NCBI RefSeq assembly: GCF_006715055.1
Contig: NZ_VFMN01000001.1
Coordinates: 2,356,001 to 2,420,000, forward strand
Direction of reading: 5' to 3'
DNA from: Lapillicoccus jejuensis
Lineage (GTDB): Bacteria > Actinomycetota > Actinomycetes > Actinomycetales > Dermatophilaceae
Length of the DNA: 64,000 bases
How positions within the stretch are numbered: the stretch's first letter is position 1; every line of letters begins with the position of its first letter. The notes below the pieces were generated by a model. It was given only the letters and a program-made list of their open reading frames with translations, did no database searches and had not been told where the DNA came from. The position numbers were made by a program, and so were the translations under genes. Below are positions 9,148 through 20,500 of the stretch, one piece after another.

Positions 9148-10110
9148 ATGACCACCTCGCTCGACCCGGCGGTGCTCACCCCGACCCGGACCCGCCGCGC
9201 GCGGCCGCGCCCCGACCTCGGGCTGCTCGCCGGCCTCGCCACGGCCGCCGCCTTCGGCACCTCGGGCCCGTTCGCCAAGTCGCTGCTGGAGACCGGCTGG
9301 AGCTCGGGCGCGATCGTCCTGCTGCGCGTCGGGGGCGCCGCCCTCGTCCTGCTGCCCTTCGCGGTCCGGGCGCTGCGCGGCCGCTGGGGCGTCGTCCGGC
9401 GGCGCGCCCCGCTCGTGCTCGCCTACGGCCTCGTCGCCGTCGCCGCCTGCCAGGTGGCCTACTTCAACGCCGTCCAGCAGCTGACCGTCGGGGTGGCGCT
9501 GCTGCTGGAGTACTCCGGGGTCGTCCTCGTCGTGCTGTGGACGTGGCTGCGCAGCCGGAAGGCACCCGCCCCGCTCACGCTGCTCGGGGTCGTCGTCGCG
9601 CTCGGCGGCCTCGCCCTCGTCCTCGACGTCACGGGCCAGTCGCCGCCCGCCCCGGCCGGGGTCGCCTGGGGCCTGGTCGCCGCGCTCGGGCTCGCGGTGT
9701 TCTACGTCGGGGCCGCGCAGGAGGCCGACGACCTGCCCGCCGTCGCGCTCGCCGCGCTCGGGATGGGGCTCGGCGCGGTCGTGCTCGGCGTGCTCGGCGC
9801 CGTACGGGTCCTACCGATGCACGTCGCCACGGCCGACGTGACCCTGCACGGGGCGTCGCTGCCGTGGTGGCTGCCGGTGGCCGAGCTCGCGCTCGTGGCC
9901 GCGGCGGCGGCGTACCTGCTGGGGACCTGGGCCGCGCGGCGGCTCGGCTCGACGGTCGCCTCGTTCGTCGGTCTCGCCGAGATGCTCTTCGCCGTCCTCT
10001 TCGCCTGGCTGCTGCTCGGGGAGCTGCCGCGCCCGGTGCAGCTGGTCGGCGGGGTCCTCGTCGTCCTCGGCGTCGTCGCGGTCCGTGCCGGGGAGCTGCG
10101 CCGGGGCTGA
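9148..10110 (+). CDS. EamA/DMT-family small-molecule exporter
   Basis: A 320-residue membrane protein of the drug/metabolite transporter superfamily with about ten hydrophobic helices arranged as two EamA halves. The first half starts at GLLAGLATAAAFGTSGPFAK and the second near WGLVAALGLAVFYVGAAQEA. ATG 9148 is preferred over the upstream in-frame ATG at 9112 because CAGGGAG lies at a good distance. These carriers export amino acids, metabolites or drugs; the substrate cannot be told. It is divergent from the CGNR regulator, which probably controls it. Confidence 0.88.
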   Translation: MTTSLDPAVLTPTRTRRARPRPDLGLLAGLATAAAFGTSGPFAKSLLETGWSSGAIVLLRVGGAALVLLPFAVRALRGRWGVVRRRAPLVLAYGLVAVAACQVAYFNAVQQLTVGVALLLEYSGVVLVVLWTWLRSRKAPAPLTLLGVVVALGGLALVLDVTGQSPPAPAGVAWGLVAALGLAVFYVGAAQEADDLPAVALAALGMGLGAVVLGVLGAVRVLPMHVATADVTLHGASLPWWLPVAELALVAAAAAYLLGTWAARRLGSTVASFVGLAEMLFAVLFAWLLLGELPRPVQLVGGVLVVLGVVAVRAGELRRG

Positions 10111-10155
10111 CGACCCCGCCACCGACGAGGATTTCGGGTTGCCGCGGCGGTGGCC

Positions 10156-10161
10156 TAGGAT
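10156..10161 (+). promoter_or_regulatory. candidate -10 box upstream of rplY
   Basis: TAGGAT lies 178 bases before the rplY ATG in the 229-base gap after the exporter gene, giving a leader of about 170 bases. The -35 element is weak. No riboswitch or protein-binding leader fold is recognised in the rest of the gap. Confidence 0.35.
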
Positions 10162-10339
10162 CGGGGGGTTGCCTCGGCGAGGGACGCCGTGCGGCCACCG
10201 GCCGCCGACTCCGTGATCGACAGGGCCGGCGCCTCCGCGCGACGCCCAGCGGTCCCCACCGTCCGTACGCCGTCCCGCGTCGAGGCCTCCGCCCCGTCAC
10301 CTCGACACCCCGCCACCTTCCCCGTAAGGACAGACCCCC

Positions 10340-11026
10340 ATGGCCGAGACCAAGCTCGTCGCCGAGACGCGGACCGCGTTCGGCAAGGGCGCCGCCCGCA
10401 AGATCCGCCGCGACCACAAGATCCCCGCCGTGCTCTACGGGCACGGCACCGACCCGGTGCACATCACCCTGCCGGGCCACGAGACGATGCTCGCCCTCAA
10501 GGTCGCCAACGCGCTCCTCGAGATCGAGATCGAGGGCTCGAGCCAGCTGGCGCTCGCCAAGGACGTCCAGCGCGACCCGATCAAGCCGGTCATCGACCAC
10601 GTCGACCTCGTCATCGTCCGCCGCGGCGAGAAGGTCACCGTCGACGTCGCCGTCACCACCGAGGGCGAGGCCGGTCCGGAGACCGTCGTCACCGTCGAGT
10701 CGCAGACCCTCGAGCTCGAGGTCCTCGCGACCAGGATCCCGGAGAGCGTCGTCGTCTCCGTCGAGGGCCTCACGGCCGGCACCCAGGTGCTCGCCTCGCA
10801 GGTCGAGCTGCCCGAGGGCGCGACCCTCGTCACCGACGAGGAGACCCTCGTCGTCAACGTCACCGCGCAGGTCACCGCCGAGGAGCTCGAGGCCGAGCTC
10901 GCCGAGGCCGAGGCCGAGGCCGGCATCGAGCGCGAGCTCTCCGACGAGGAGGAGGCCGAGCAGGCCGAGTCCGAGGGCGACGGCGACGCCGCCTCCTCCG
11001 ACGAGGAGAAGACGGACGAGGCCTGA
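10340..11026 (+). CDS. rplY: 50S ribosomal protein L25 / general stress protein Ctc
   Basis: A 228-residue ribosomal protein that binds 5S rRNA. It has the N-terminal L25 domain (about residues 1-95, including GKGAARKIRRDHKIPAVLYG) and the C-terminal TL5/CTC beta domain (about 100-195), then an acidic Glu/Asp/Ala tail. GTAAGGA at 10324-10330 is its ribosome site. In most actinobacteria pth follows directly; here a strong hairpin ends the transcript and pth lies some 30 kb further on. Confidence 0.95.
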   Translation: MAETKLVAETRTAFGKGAARKIRRDHKIPAVLYGHGTDPVHITLPGHETMLALKVANALLEIEIEGSSQLALAKDVQRDPIKPVIDHVDLVIVRRGEKVTVDVAVTTEGEAGPETVVTVESQTLELEVLATRIPESVVVSVEGLTAGTQVLASQVELPEGATLVTDEETLVVNVTAQVTAEELEAELAEAEAEAGIERELSDEEEAEQAESEGDGDAASSDEEKTDEA

Positions 11027-11058
11027 GCCTCCCCGCAACACCCGAACCACCCGCAGCA

Positions 11059-11098
11059 CCCAGCAGCCCCGGACGAGCACTCGTCCGGGGCTGCTGGG
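11059..11098 (+). terminator. hairpin terminator after rplY
   Basis: Perfect 19-base arms CCCAGCAGCCCCGGACGAG (11059-11077) and complement (11080-11098) with a two-base gap. It starts 33 bases after the rplY stop and ends just before the next promoter, so it isolates rplY from the glycan genes. Confidence 0.85.
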
Positions 11099-11108
11099 CG
11101 TCCCGGGG

Positions 11109-11114
11109 CATACT
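11109..11114 (+). promoter_or_regulatory. candidate -10 box for the leaderless acetyltransferase gene
   Basis: CATACT, within GGCATACT, ends seven bases before the GTG at 11122. The same octamer precedes pth at 41633-41640 with almost the same spacing, and neither gene has a ribosome site. Confidence 0.45.
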
Positions 11115-11121
11115 CACCTGC

Positions 11122-11766
11122 GTGAGCGAGGACGACCGACCGCTGCTGCTCGTCGCCGCCGGCGGGCTCGCCCGCGAGAGCGCCGAGGCCGCTCGGGCGG
11201 CCGGGCGCACGGTGCTCGGCTTCCTCGACGACGACCCGCGGCGACGCCGTACGGAGCCGCTTCCCGGCCTGACGGTGCTGGGGGGCCTCGACGTGGCCCT
11301 CGAGCACCCGGACGCCGCCCTCGTGCTGTGCCCCGGGAAGGGGCGGGTGCGGCTCGCCCTCGCGCAGCGGCTCGCGGGGATGGGCGTGGGGAGGGATCGG
11401 TACGGCGTCGTGCTCGACCCGTCCGTCCGGGTGCCGGCCTCGGCGCGGGTCGGCGTGGGGGCCGTGCTGCTGGCGGGGACCGTCCTGACCGCCGACGTCG
11501 AGGTCGGGGACCACGTCGTCGCCATGCCGCACGTGGTCCTCACCCACGGCGACGTCGTCGAGGACGGTGCGACCCTGTGCGCCGGGGTCGTCCTCGGCGG
11601 TGACGTCCGGGTCGCGAGCGGGGCCTACGTCGGGATGGCGGCGAGCGTCCGCGAGCGGGTCACCGTCGGCGAGGACGCGGTGGTGGGGATGGGGGCGGTG
11701 GTCGTCACCGACGTGCCTGCGGGTGAGACGTGGGCGGGGGTGCCGGCCCGGCGCCTCGAGCGCTGA
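11122..11766 (+). CDS. NeuD/PglD-family sugar O- or N-acyltransferase
   Basis: A 214-residue acetyl-CoA-dependent acetyltransferase. The N-terminal part (about residues 1-80) is the small nucleotide-sugar-binding PglD_N fold, with LLLVAAGGLARESAEAAR and the turn FLDDDP. The rest is a left-handed beta-helix of hexapeptide repeats from VLDPSVRVPASARVG, ending in the usual AGVPARRLE. Family members acetylate sialic acid or the amino group of bacillosamine-type UDP sugars. A wbpB/wbpE-like operon nearby suggests it may acetylate the amino sugar made there. GTG 11122 has no ribosome site but a close -10 box. Confidence 0.85.
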   Translation: MSEDDRPLLLVAAGGLARESAEAARAAGRTVLGFLDDDPRRRRTEPLPGLTVLGGLDVALEHPDAALVLCPGKGRVRLALAQRLAGMGVGRDRYGVVLDPSVRVPASARVGVGAVLLAGTVLTADVEVGDHVVAMPHVVLTHGDVVEDGATLCAGVVLGGDVRVASGAYVGMAASVRERVTVGEDAVVGMGAVVVTDVPAGETWAGVPARRLER

Positions 11767-11775
11767 GCCCCGGGG

Positions 11776-12798
11776 TCAGCGCACGACGGCGGGCGACCAC
11801 GCGTCGTGCACGAGGACCCGGGGACTGCCGGAACCGTCGGCGGGGACGACCCACACGTCGGACTCCCCGGCCCGGGTGCCCTGACCGGGCAGCCCGTAGA
11901 GCACGTGGTCGTCGTCGAGCCACTCGACCTGGTCGTCGAGCCGCTGCTGCTCCGCGAGCGCGGTCTCGCGACCGCTGGCGAGGTCGAGGACCGCCAGCCG
12001 CCAGTCGCCCGGCCCCCGGTCGCCGAGCTTCTTGTAGGCGACCTTGGTGCCGTCGGGGGACAGGGAGGGGCACTCGGCGTCGGTCCGCAGCGTCGTCACG
12101 GTCCGGGTCGAGAGGCGGCCCTCGGCGAGGTGCGTGGTGCCCGCGAACTTCACTGTGACGAAGAAGCGGTCGTCGTCCGCGGCGAAGGTCACCCCCCAGT
12201 AGTTGCGGTCGCTCGGGGCGACCCGCTGCCCGCCGTCGACGAGGGTGAAGTCCTCGAGGTCGACGCTGCTGCGGTCGGCGAGGTGGGTGACCACCGTCCG
12301 GGTCGAGAAGCTCGTCGCGGCGTAGGAGTCGCCGGCGACGAAGGACGTGGTGGCGGCCAGCGCCCCGTCGGCCGAGAGCCGCGCCCGGCTCGGGCTGCCG
12401 GTGAGCGGGATCGCCGTCCGGGTCCCGTCGGCGTCGACGACCGTCGCCGAGTAGGTCGTGACCAGGCCGCGGTCGGAGGCGAGGCAGAGCGTGTCGGCCC
12501 GGGTGGCGAAGACCCGGTCGCAGGCCAGGGACGTGTAGGCCCGCGGGCCCCCGGGGTCGGCCAGCGCGATGACCGCCACGCGACCGTAGTCGGGGCCGAT
12601 CCCGCTCTCGCGGAACACGATCCGCGGCCCGGCGAGCAGAGGGGTGAGGCTCGTCGTCGGGGCCGCCGACGACGACCGCTCGGCCGCCCGCTGCGCCGCC
12701 TGCTGCACCGAGCGCTGGCGCAGGACGAACGCCGTGGTGGCGGCGACGAGGGCGACGCACAGCGCGACGACGACGGCCACGCGAGTCCGACGGGTCAC
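11776..12798 (-). CDS. membrane-anchored TolB-like beta-propeller protein
   Basis: A 340-residue protein with one N-terminal membrane helix (VAVVVALCVALVAATTAFVL, residues about 7-26) and an extracellular region with WD40/PD40-like blades, such as CPSLSPDGTKVAYKKLGD and LDDQVEWLDDDHVLYGLPG. No catalytic residues are evident. Its GTG start overlaps the stop of the MFS gene upstream, so the two are coupled and may work together at the membrane. The function is unknown; TolB-like propellers usually act as protein-interaction or ligand-sensing modules. It converges with the acetyltransferase gene, the two stops lying nine bases apart. Confidence 0.75.
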   Translation of the reverse strand: MTRRTRVAVVVALCVALVAATTAFVLRQRSVQQAAQRAAERSSSAAPTTSLTPLLAGPRIVFRESGIGPDYGRVAVIALADPGGPRAYTSLACDRVFATRADTLCLASDRGLVTTYSATVVDADGTRTAIPLTGSPSRARLSADGALAATTSFVAGDSYAATSFSTRTVVTHLADRSSVDLEDFTLVDGGQRVAPSDRNYWGVTFAADDDRFFVTVKFAGTTHLAEGRLSTRTVTTLRTDAECPSLSPDGTKVAYKKLGDRGPGDWRLAVLDLASGRETALAEQQRLDDQVEWLDDDHVLYGLPGQGTRAGESDVWVVPADGSGSPRVLVHDAWSPAVVR

Positions 12799-14096
12799 GG
12801 CACCGCCGGGTCGGTCGTGCCGGGCGTGGGGGCCGCGCGCAGCCCGCTCAGCAACCACCAGGCCACGGGGACGGCGACGGCGAGCGCGGCGGCGAACCCG
12901 AGGACGGCCGGGCCGCGACCGACACCCGCCCACAGCACCCCGAAGAGCAGCGAACTGACGAAGCGCCCGAGAGCGGTCACGGTCTGGGTCGTGGCGATCG
13001 CCACCCCGCGCACTGCCGTCGGCACGAGCGAGGAGGTGAGGGCCGCGAGCACGCCGTCGGTGGCGGCGTAGAAGGTCCCGAGCAGGAGCAGGGTGAGCAC
13101 CGTCGTGACGAGGCCACCCCCGACCGGGCCCGCCGCGCAGACGTAGGCGGCGACGAGCAGGACGTGGCCGCCGACGAGCACCTTGGCCCGACCGTGGCGG
13201 TCGGCGAGCCGCCCGAGCGGGACGGCCAGGGCGACGTACGCGACGTTGGTGCCGACGAACAGCAGCGGGAACCACGTCGCCGCGAAGTCGTCGCGCTGCT
13301 GCAGCGAGAGGTAGAGGAACCCGTCGCTCACCGCGAGCACGCTGAGCAGGGCGGTGACGACGACGAGCCGGCCGAGGCCCCGTCCGGTGAGGGCGCGCAG
13401 CGAGGGGCGGGCCGGAGGAGCGCTGGGCGCCGTGGCCGTGCGGGCGGCCGCCCGACGGCGCGGGCGCAGGTCGGGGACGAGCAGCCCCAGCAGGACGAGG
13501 CCGATGAGCGCGGCCGCGAACGACGCGACGAAGACCGAGGTGTAGTCGCCGGGGACCCAGAGCAGGATCGCGAAGGCGAGGAGCGGACCGACCGCGGCGC
13601 CGACGGTGTCGAGGGTGCGGTGCACGCCGAAGGCGCGGCCCAGGTGCTGGGGGGCCGAGGAGGCGGCGATGATCGCGTCGCGGGGCGCCGTCCGGATCCC
13701 CTTGCCGAGCCGGTCGAGCGTGATGACCGTCGTCAGCGCGGCGAAACCGTGCAGCGGGACCAGCGCCAGCTTCGTCACGGCGGACAGGCCGTAGCCGAGG
13801 AAGGCCACCCACTTGGGCCGGTCGAGCCGGTCCGCCGCCCAGCCGGCGACGATCCGCACGAGGGCGCTGACCCCCTGGTAGAGGCCGTCGATGACGCCGT
13901 ACGCCAGCGGGCTGAGACCGAGGACGGTGGTGAGGTAGACGGGGAGGACGGCAGAGACCGACTCGGACGAGACGTCGGTGAAGAGGCTGACCAGCCCGAG
14001 GAGGACCACGGTCGTCGCCACGCGCTCGCGAGGAGCCCTGCGGCGCGCCGCGGACGCCGGTGCGGCCTCGGTCCGCGGGCGCTCGGAGAGGTACAT
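12795..14096 (-). CDS. MFS transporter
   Basis: A 433-residue carrier with twelve hydrophobic helices. ATG 14096 is chosen over an in-frame upstream start because GGGGGAGG lies eight to nine bases before it; the protein then starts MYLSERPRT before the first helix. The MFS loop 2-3 signature appears as GWAADRLDRPKW, and a second copy as PLGRLADRHGRAKV after helix 7. The substrate is not evident. It is coupled to the beta-propeller gene downstream. It is divergent from the giant secreted protein gene across a 446-base gap. Confidence 0.85.
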   Translation of the reverse strand: MYLSERPRTEAAPASAARRRAPRERVATTVVLLGLVSLFTDVSSESVSAVLPVYLTTVLGLSPLAYGVIDGLYQGVSALVRIVAGWAADRLDRPKWVAFLGYGLSAVTKLALVPLHGFAALTTVITLDRLGKGIRTAPRDAIIAASSAPQHLGRAFGVHRTLDTVGAAVGPLLAFAILLWVPGDYTSVFVASFAAALIGLVLLGLLVPDLRPRRRAAARTATAPSAPPARPSLRALTGRGLGRLVVVTALLSVLAVSDGFLYLSLQQRDDFAATWFPLLFVGTNVAYVALAVPLGRLADRHGRAKVLVGGHVLLVAAYVCAAGPVGGGLVTTVLTLLLLGTFYAATDGVLAALTSSLVPTAVRGVAIATTQTVTALGRFVSSLLFGVLWAGVGRGPAVLGFAAALAVAVPVAWWLLSGLRAAPTPGTTDPAVP

Positions 14097-14542
14097 GCGC
14101 GTGGACCTCCCCCGGGCGGCGCGTGCGCGCCGGTCCCCACCGACGCTGTTCGCGTCCAGGGTACGGAGCCACAGCCCCACCGCGCAGCGGTTTCACCGGA
14201 CTCCCAGGACACCGTCTCCGACCCGCCGTCGCTGCACGGACGCCCTCGCGGCGCAACGCGACTGCCCGAATCGTGATGGCGTGACCGGAACGTCCGCGTC
14301 CGCGCTGGTCCGGCTCGCAGGACGAGCGACCCAGTTATCCGGATTCTCGGGCCGCACCCGAAGAGGGCGTCCTACGCTCGGCGCACCCGAGGGCGAAGAC
14401 CGCCCCCGGGTCGAGCGCAGCGACCGGCCACCAGGGGACCCGGCCCGGCTGGGCTCGTGGGCGGGCGACCCCGGGTCGTCCGTGGTGGGTGCATGCGCCG
14501 GGACCTCGGGGTCCGGTGTGGTGTCGACGTGTGGGGAGCATC
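14097..14542. other. intergenic region between divergent MFS and secreted-protein genes
   Basis: A 446-base gap with no convincing ORF. It must hold both promoters. TACGCT at 14373-14378 is a possible plus-strand -10 box, about 165 bases upstream of the start, with only a weak -35. A short hairpin GGACC-TCGG-GGTCC lies within 14500-14520, followed by GGGGAGC at 14534-14540, the ribosome site of the secreted protein. The minus-strand site GGGGGAGG lies at the other end. No repeat or RNA gene is seen. Confidence 0.6.
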
Positions 14543-17500
14543 ATGACGACTGGGACGAGCACGTCGGGGCTGCATCTCGGACGGGGCGGGCGCCGTGGTG
14601 CGCGCCGCTCGACCGGGCAGCGGCCGGCACAGCTCGCCGTGCTCGTGGTCCTGGCCCTGCTCGGTGCTCTCGTGGTCACCCAGCCGGCCCTGGCCGCCGG
14701 CGACCCCTGCGTCAGCGGCAACGCCGTCGCCTGCGAGAACAGCAAGCCGGGCAACCCGGCCAGCGAGTGGGACCTCGCCGTCGGGGACGGCGCCGGGGCG
14801 GACACGATCCAGGGCTTCGCCACGCAGATGAGCGTGACCCCGGGGTCGACGGTCCAGTTCAAGGTCAAGGCCGCCCAGGGCTACACCATCAAGGTCTACC
14901 GCCTCGGCTACTACAACGGGCTGGGCGCCCGACTGCAGGGGGCCGCCGTCACGGTGGCCACGCCGGCGGTCCAGCCCGGCTGCATCTCGGACCCGTCGAC
15001 GCAGAACTACGACTGCGGCAACTGGTCGGTGTCGGCCTCCTGGGCGGTGCCGGCCGCCGCGGTCTCCGGGGTCTACGTCGCCCACCTCGTCCAGACCAAC
15101 GGCGACGACAGCCACATCACCTTCGTGGTCCGCGACGACGCGAGCCGCTCGGACGTCGTCTTCAAGACCTCGGACGCCACCTGGCAGGCCTACAACTCCT
15201 ACGGCGGCGCGAACTTCTACACCGCCCCCACCTCGCTGACGGGCACGCAGGCCCGCGCCTTCAAGATCAGCTACAACCGCCCCTTCGCCACCCGAGGTCT
15301 CGTCTCGGGACGCGACTTCCTGTTCAGCAACGAGTACCCGACGCTGCGCTTCCTCGAGCGCAACGGCGTCGACGTCAGCTACACCACCGACGTCGACGTC
15401 AGCGCCGGCACGACCGTCCTGACCAACCACCACGCGTTCATGTCGGTCGGGCACGACGAGTACTGGACGCTGCCCGAGCGCAACGCCGTGACGGCTGCTC
15501 GCGACGCCGGCGTCAACCTCATGTTCCTCTCCGGCAACGAGGTCTACTGGCACACGCGTCTCGAGCCGAGCATCGACGGCAGCGCCACGCCGAACCGCAC
15601 CATCGTCTGCTACAAGGACTCCTGGGAGAGCAAGCCGATCGACCCGAGTGCCGAGGGGACGGCGACCTGGCGCGACCCGCGCTTCAAGACCGCTCCCAAC
15701 GCGACCAACCCGGAGAACAACCTCACGGGCACGATGTACATGTCCAACAACACGGACCTGACCATCACCGTCTCCCAGGCCGAGGGGCGAGCGCGGTTCT
15801 GGCGCAACACCTCCGTCGCGAGCCTGGCGGCCGGCGGGACCGCGACCCTCGCGCCGCACACGGTCGGCTACGAGTCGGACGAGGACGTCGACAACGGCTC
15901 TCGGCCCGCGGGCCTGATGCGACTGTCGACGACGACGGGGCCGAGCCCGCAGAAGGTGCAGGACGCCGCGGGCGTCACCGTCGCGGCCGGGACCACGACG
16001 CACAGCCTCACCCTCTACCGCGCCGCCAGCGGCGCGCTCGTCTTCGGCGCCGGCACCATTCAGTGGGGCTGGGGTCTGGACCAGTACCACGACGGCGACA
16101 ACAGCAACGCGGCCGACCCGCGGATGCAGCAGGCCACCCTCAACATGCTCGCCGACATGGGGGCCCTGCCGACGACCCTGATGAGCGGCCTGGTGCAGCC
16201 GACCGCCTCCACGGACACCACCGCCCCCGTCGTCACCGTGACCTCGCCCACGACGGGCGCGACGCTCGCCAACGGCAGCCAGGTCACTGTGACCGGCACC
16301 GCCTCGGACGCCGGCGGCGTCGTGACCACCGTCGAGGTCTCGCTCGACGGCGGGGCGTCGTACCACCGGGCGACCGGGACCACGTCGTGGAGCTGGACCG
16401 GCGTCCTCAGCGGGGCCGGTACGTCGTCGATCAAGGTCCGCGCCGCCGACGACAGCGCCAACCTCAGCACCCCGGTGTCGACCTCGATCACCGTCAACTG
16501 CCCCTGCTCGCTCTTCGGCCAGTCGGTCCCCGGCACCCCGTCGGTCGCCGACACCTCCGGGGTGGAGCTCGGGGTCAAGCTGGTCCCGCAGACGGACGGG
16601 TTCGTCTCGGCGATCCGCTTCTACAAGGGGAGTGCCAACACGGGCACCCACACGGGCACGTTGTGGTCCTCGACCGGGAGCCCACTCGCGTCGGGCACCT
16701 TCACCAACGAGACGGCCTCGGGCTGGCAGACCCTGACCTTCTCGCCGGCCGTCGCGGTGACCGGCGGGCAGACGTACGTCGCCTCGTACTTCGCCCCGAA
16801 CGGTCGCTACGCCGCCGACAGCAACTTCTTCGCGGGCACGACCTGGACGGCGCCGCCGCTCACGGCGCCCGGTCGTCCGGCCGGGGTCGCCAACGGCGTC
16901 TACAACGGCGGCCACGGCTTCCCGTCCTCCTCCTACGGCGACACCAACTACTGGGTCGACGTGCTCTTCAGCCGCGACGACACGACGCCACCCACGGTGA
17001 CGACCCGCAGCCCGCTGCCCGGCTCGACGAGCGTCGCCACCACGGCGAAGCCCTCGGCCACCTTCGCCGGCACGGTCACCCCGTCCTCGGTCACCATGAC
17101 GCTGCGGGACGCCCAGGGCACCGCCGTCCCGGGCGCCACCGCGTTCTCGGCGACCAGCCGGACGGTGACCTTCACCCCGAGCAGCCCGCTGGCGCGCAGC
17201 GCGACGTACACCGCCTCGGTCCAGGCGAGCAGCGCCGCCGGCGTGCCGATGCCGACGCCCGACACCTGGTCCTTCACGGTCGCCGCCACCGATCCGCAGC
17301 CGGGCATCTGCCCGTGCAGCGTGTGGCCCGACACCGCCACCCCGGCGACGGCGAGCGCCAACGACACCGGCAGCGTCGAGCTGGGGCTGAGGTTCACCGC
17401 CGACGCCGACGGCAGCGTCAACGGCGTGCGCTTCTACAAGGGCCCGCTCAACCTCGGCACGCACACCGGGTCGCTGTGGACGAGCGCCGGCGCCCTCCTC

Positions 17501-20500
17501 GCGACGGTCACCTTCACCGGCGAGTCGAGCAGCGGGTGGCAGACCGCCTACTTCAGCGCACCCGTCGCCATCACCGGCGGGACGACGTACATCGTCTCCT
17601 ACCGGGCCCCCTCGGGCGGGTACGCCGTCACCTCCAGCGGCCTGTCCGTCGGGGTCGACAACATGCCGCTGCACGCGCTGGCCAACGGCGCCACCTACAC
17701 CTACGGGTCCGGCGCCCCCCTCACGGGCTCGAGCGCCAACTACTGGGTCGACGTCGTCTACACCCCGACCGACGCCGCGCCGACCGTCGCCTCCGTGTCA
17801 CCCGGTGCGACCGCGACGAACGTGCCGATCGCCTCGCCCGTGAGCGCCACCCTCGCCGGGCTCGTGCAGGCGGGCAGCGCGCAGCTGTCGGTCACCGGCC
17901 CCGACGGCTCCGCGGTCCCCGGCGCCACGACGTGGAACGCGTCGACGAGGACCGTCACCTTCACCCCGAGCGCGAGCCTGGCGGCTGGCGCGACCTACAC
18001 CGCGACCGCGAGCGGCGCGACGGCGCTGTCGGGCTACGCCATGACGCCGTACACCTGGTCGTTCACCACCGCGGGCTCCGCCGCGTGCCCCTGCACGCTC
18101 TTCGCCAGCAGCGCCGTGCCGGGCACGGTGGACGCGGGCGACGCGTCGGCCATCGAGGTCGGCACCTCGTTCCTGTCCTCCGTCGACGGCAAGGTCACCG
18201 GTGTCCGCTTCTACAAGTCCGCGGCCAACACCGGCACCCACACGGGCACGCTGTGGAGCGCGTCGGGCTCGGTGCTCGCCACCGGGACGTTCACGGGTGA
18301 GTCGGCGACGGGCTGGCAGACCCTGACCTTCGCGCAGCCGGTCGCGGTGACCGCCGGGACGACGTACGTCGTCTCGTACTACGCACCGAACGGCCACTAC
18401 TCCGCCACGCCCCAGTTCTTCTCGACCGCCTGGACGAACGGCCCGCTGACCGCGGCCGCCGGTAACGGCCGCTACCGGTACGGCGCGGGGGGCGTCGTCC
18501 CGGTGGACAGCTACGGCAGCACCAACTACTGGGTCGACCCGATCTTCTCGACCGGGCCGGTGCCGGACACCACGCCGCCGTCGGTCGTCTCGACCTCGCC
18601 CTTCGCCGGGTCGACGAGCCAGCCGGTCACCGGGGTCGTCGTCGCCGGCTTCAGCGAGGACCTCGCCCCGGCCACGGTCACGATGACCCTCAAGGACGCC
18701 ACGGGTGCCACGGTGCCCGGCGCGGTCGGCTACGACGCCGCGACCGACCGGGTGACGTACACGACCACGGCGCCGCTCGGCCGGGGTGCGACCTACACCG
18801 CGTCGGCCCGGGCTTCCGACGTCACGGGCAACGCGATGACCGCCGCGACGACCTGGTCCTTCACGACGGCGCAGCCGGACCCGACCCCCGGTGCCTGCCC
18901 GTGCAGCGTGTGGACGGACGCGACCACGCCCGCCGTCATCACCCAGAACGACCCCAAGGCCGTCGAGCTCGGCACCGCGTTCACGACCGACGCGGCCGGG
19001 TCCGTCACGGGGGTGCGGTTCTACAAGGGTCCGCAGAACGTCGGCACGCACACCGTGTCGCTCTGGACCACCGACGGGACCCGCGTCGCCACGGCGACCG
19101 TCGCCTCCGAGTCGTCCGCCGGCTGGCAGACGGGCAGCTTCGCCTCGCCCGTGGCGGTGACCGCGGGGACGACGTACGTGGTGTCGTACCTCGCGCCGAC
19201 CGGCTACTACTCGACGACCGTCGACGCCCTGACCAGGTCGGTGGACGCGCCTCCGCTGCACACCGTCGCGAACGGGGGTCGCTACCTCTACGGCGGCGGC
19301 TACCCCGCGACCGTCTCGTCCGCGGCCTACTGGGTCGACCCGGTGCTCGTCACCGGGCCTGCGGTCGACACCACGCCGCCGACGGTCACCGCCGTCACGG
19401 CCACGCCCTCGGCGACGGGGGCGACCGTCACCTGGACCACGAACGAGCCCGCCAGCACGACGGTGTCGTACGGCACCACCCCGTCGCTCGGGTCGACCGC
19501 GACCGCGTCCGACGGGACGAGCCACTCGGTGGCGCTGAGCGGTCTCACCGGTGGGTCGACCTACTACTACCGGGTCACCTCCGCCGACGTCAGCGGCAAC
19601 ACGACGACGTCACCGGCGACGAGCTCGGCGCCGGCCAGCTTCCAGACGGTCGACGTGACCGCGCCGGTCGTCTCCGCGGTCGCGGTCGCGGTGTCCGGGA
19701 CGACGGCCACCGTCACCTGGACCACCGACGAGGCCTCGACGTCCACCGTGTCCTACGGCACGGGAGCCACGCTCGGCTCGACGGCCGGCGGTGCGGCCGG
19801 GACGGCGCACTCCGTCACCCTGAGCGGGCTCACCGAGGGCACGACCTACTCCTACCGCGTCGGCTCGGTCGACGCGGCAGGCAACGTCGCCTCCTCGCCC
19901 CCGGCACCCGCGGCGCCGGCCACCTTCACGGTGCCGGACCGCACGCCGCCGGTCGTGAGCGCCGTGGCCGCGTCGGGCTCCGGTACGAGCGCCACGGTGA
20001 CCTGGTCGACGAACGAGAGCTCGACCAGCGTCGTCACCTACGGCACGTCGGCGACGGCGCTGTCGGCCACCGCGACGGGCGCCGTGGGGACCTCCCACTC
20101 GGTTCCGCTGACCGGCCTCGCCCCGAACACGCGCTACTACTACCGCGTCACCTCCGCGGACGCCTCGGGCAACACCACGACGGCACCGGACGCGACGGTG
20201 GCGGCGGCGACCTACGTGCCCAGCGTCGCGCCGGTCGTGCAGACGACGGTCGCCGACTTCGCCGGCGGCACGCTGACGGGCAGCTACGTCTCGCAGAACG
20301 GCGACGGCGAGGTGGGGCAGGCCCCGAGCACCGCGGTGGAGTTCGACGGAACGACGCTGCCGTCGACCTTCACGTCGAGCGCCCTCGCCCCGGGGTCGAG
20401 CACGACCCTGGCGGGAGGCCGCGCCACGCTGTCCGGGACGCAGGTCGCCAGCGTCGGCACAGCAGGCGCACCGAAGTCGATGGAGGTCGCCGTCACCTCC

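Noticed and set aside
14372-17674. 1100-codon open frame on the minus strand opposite the giant secreted protein gene, and similar very long frames elsewhere (for example 13978-18300 plus, 42095-44932 minus, 44827-46935 minus).
   Set aside because: They overlap well-supported genes, have Arg/Ala/Gly-rich translations without domains, and are expected in DNA of this GC content where stop codons are rare in off frames.
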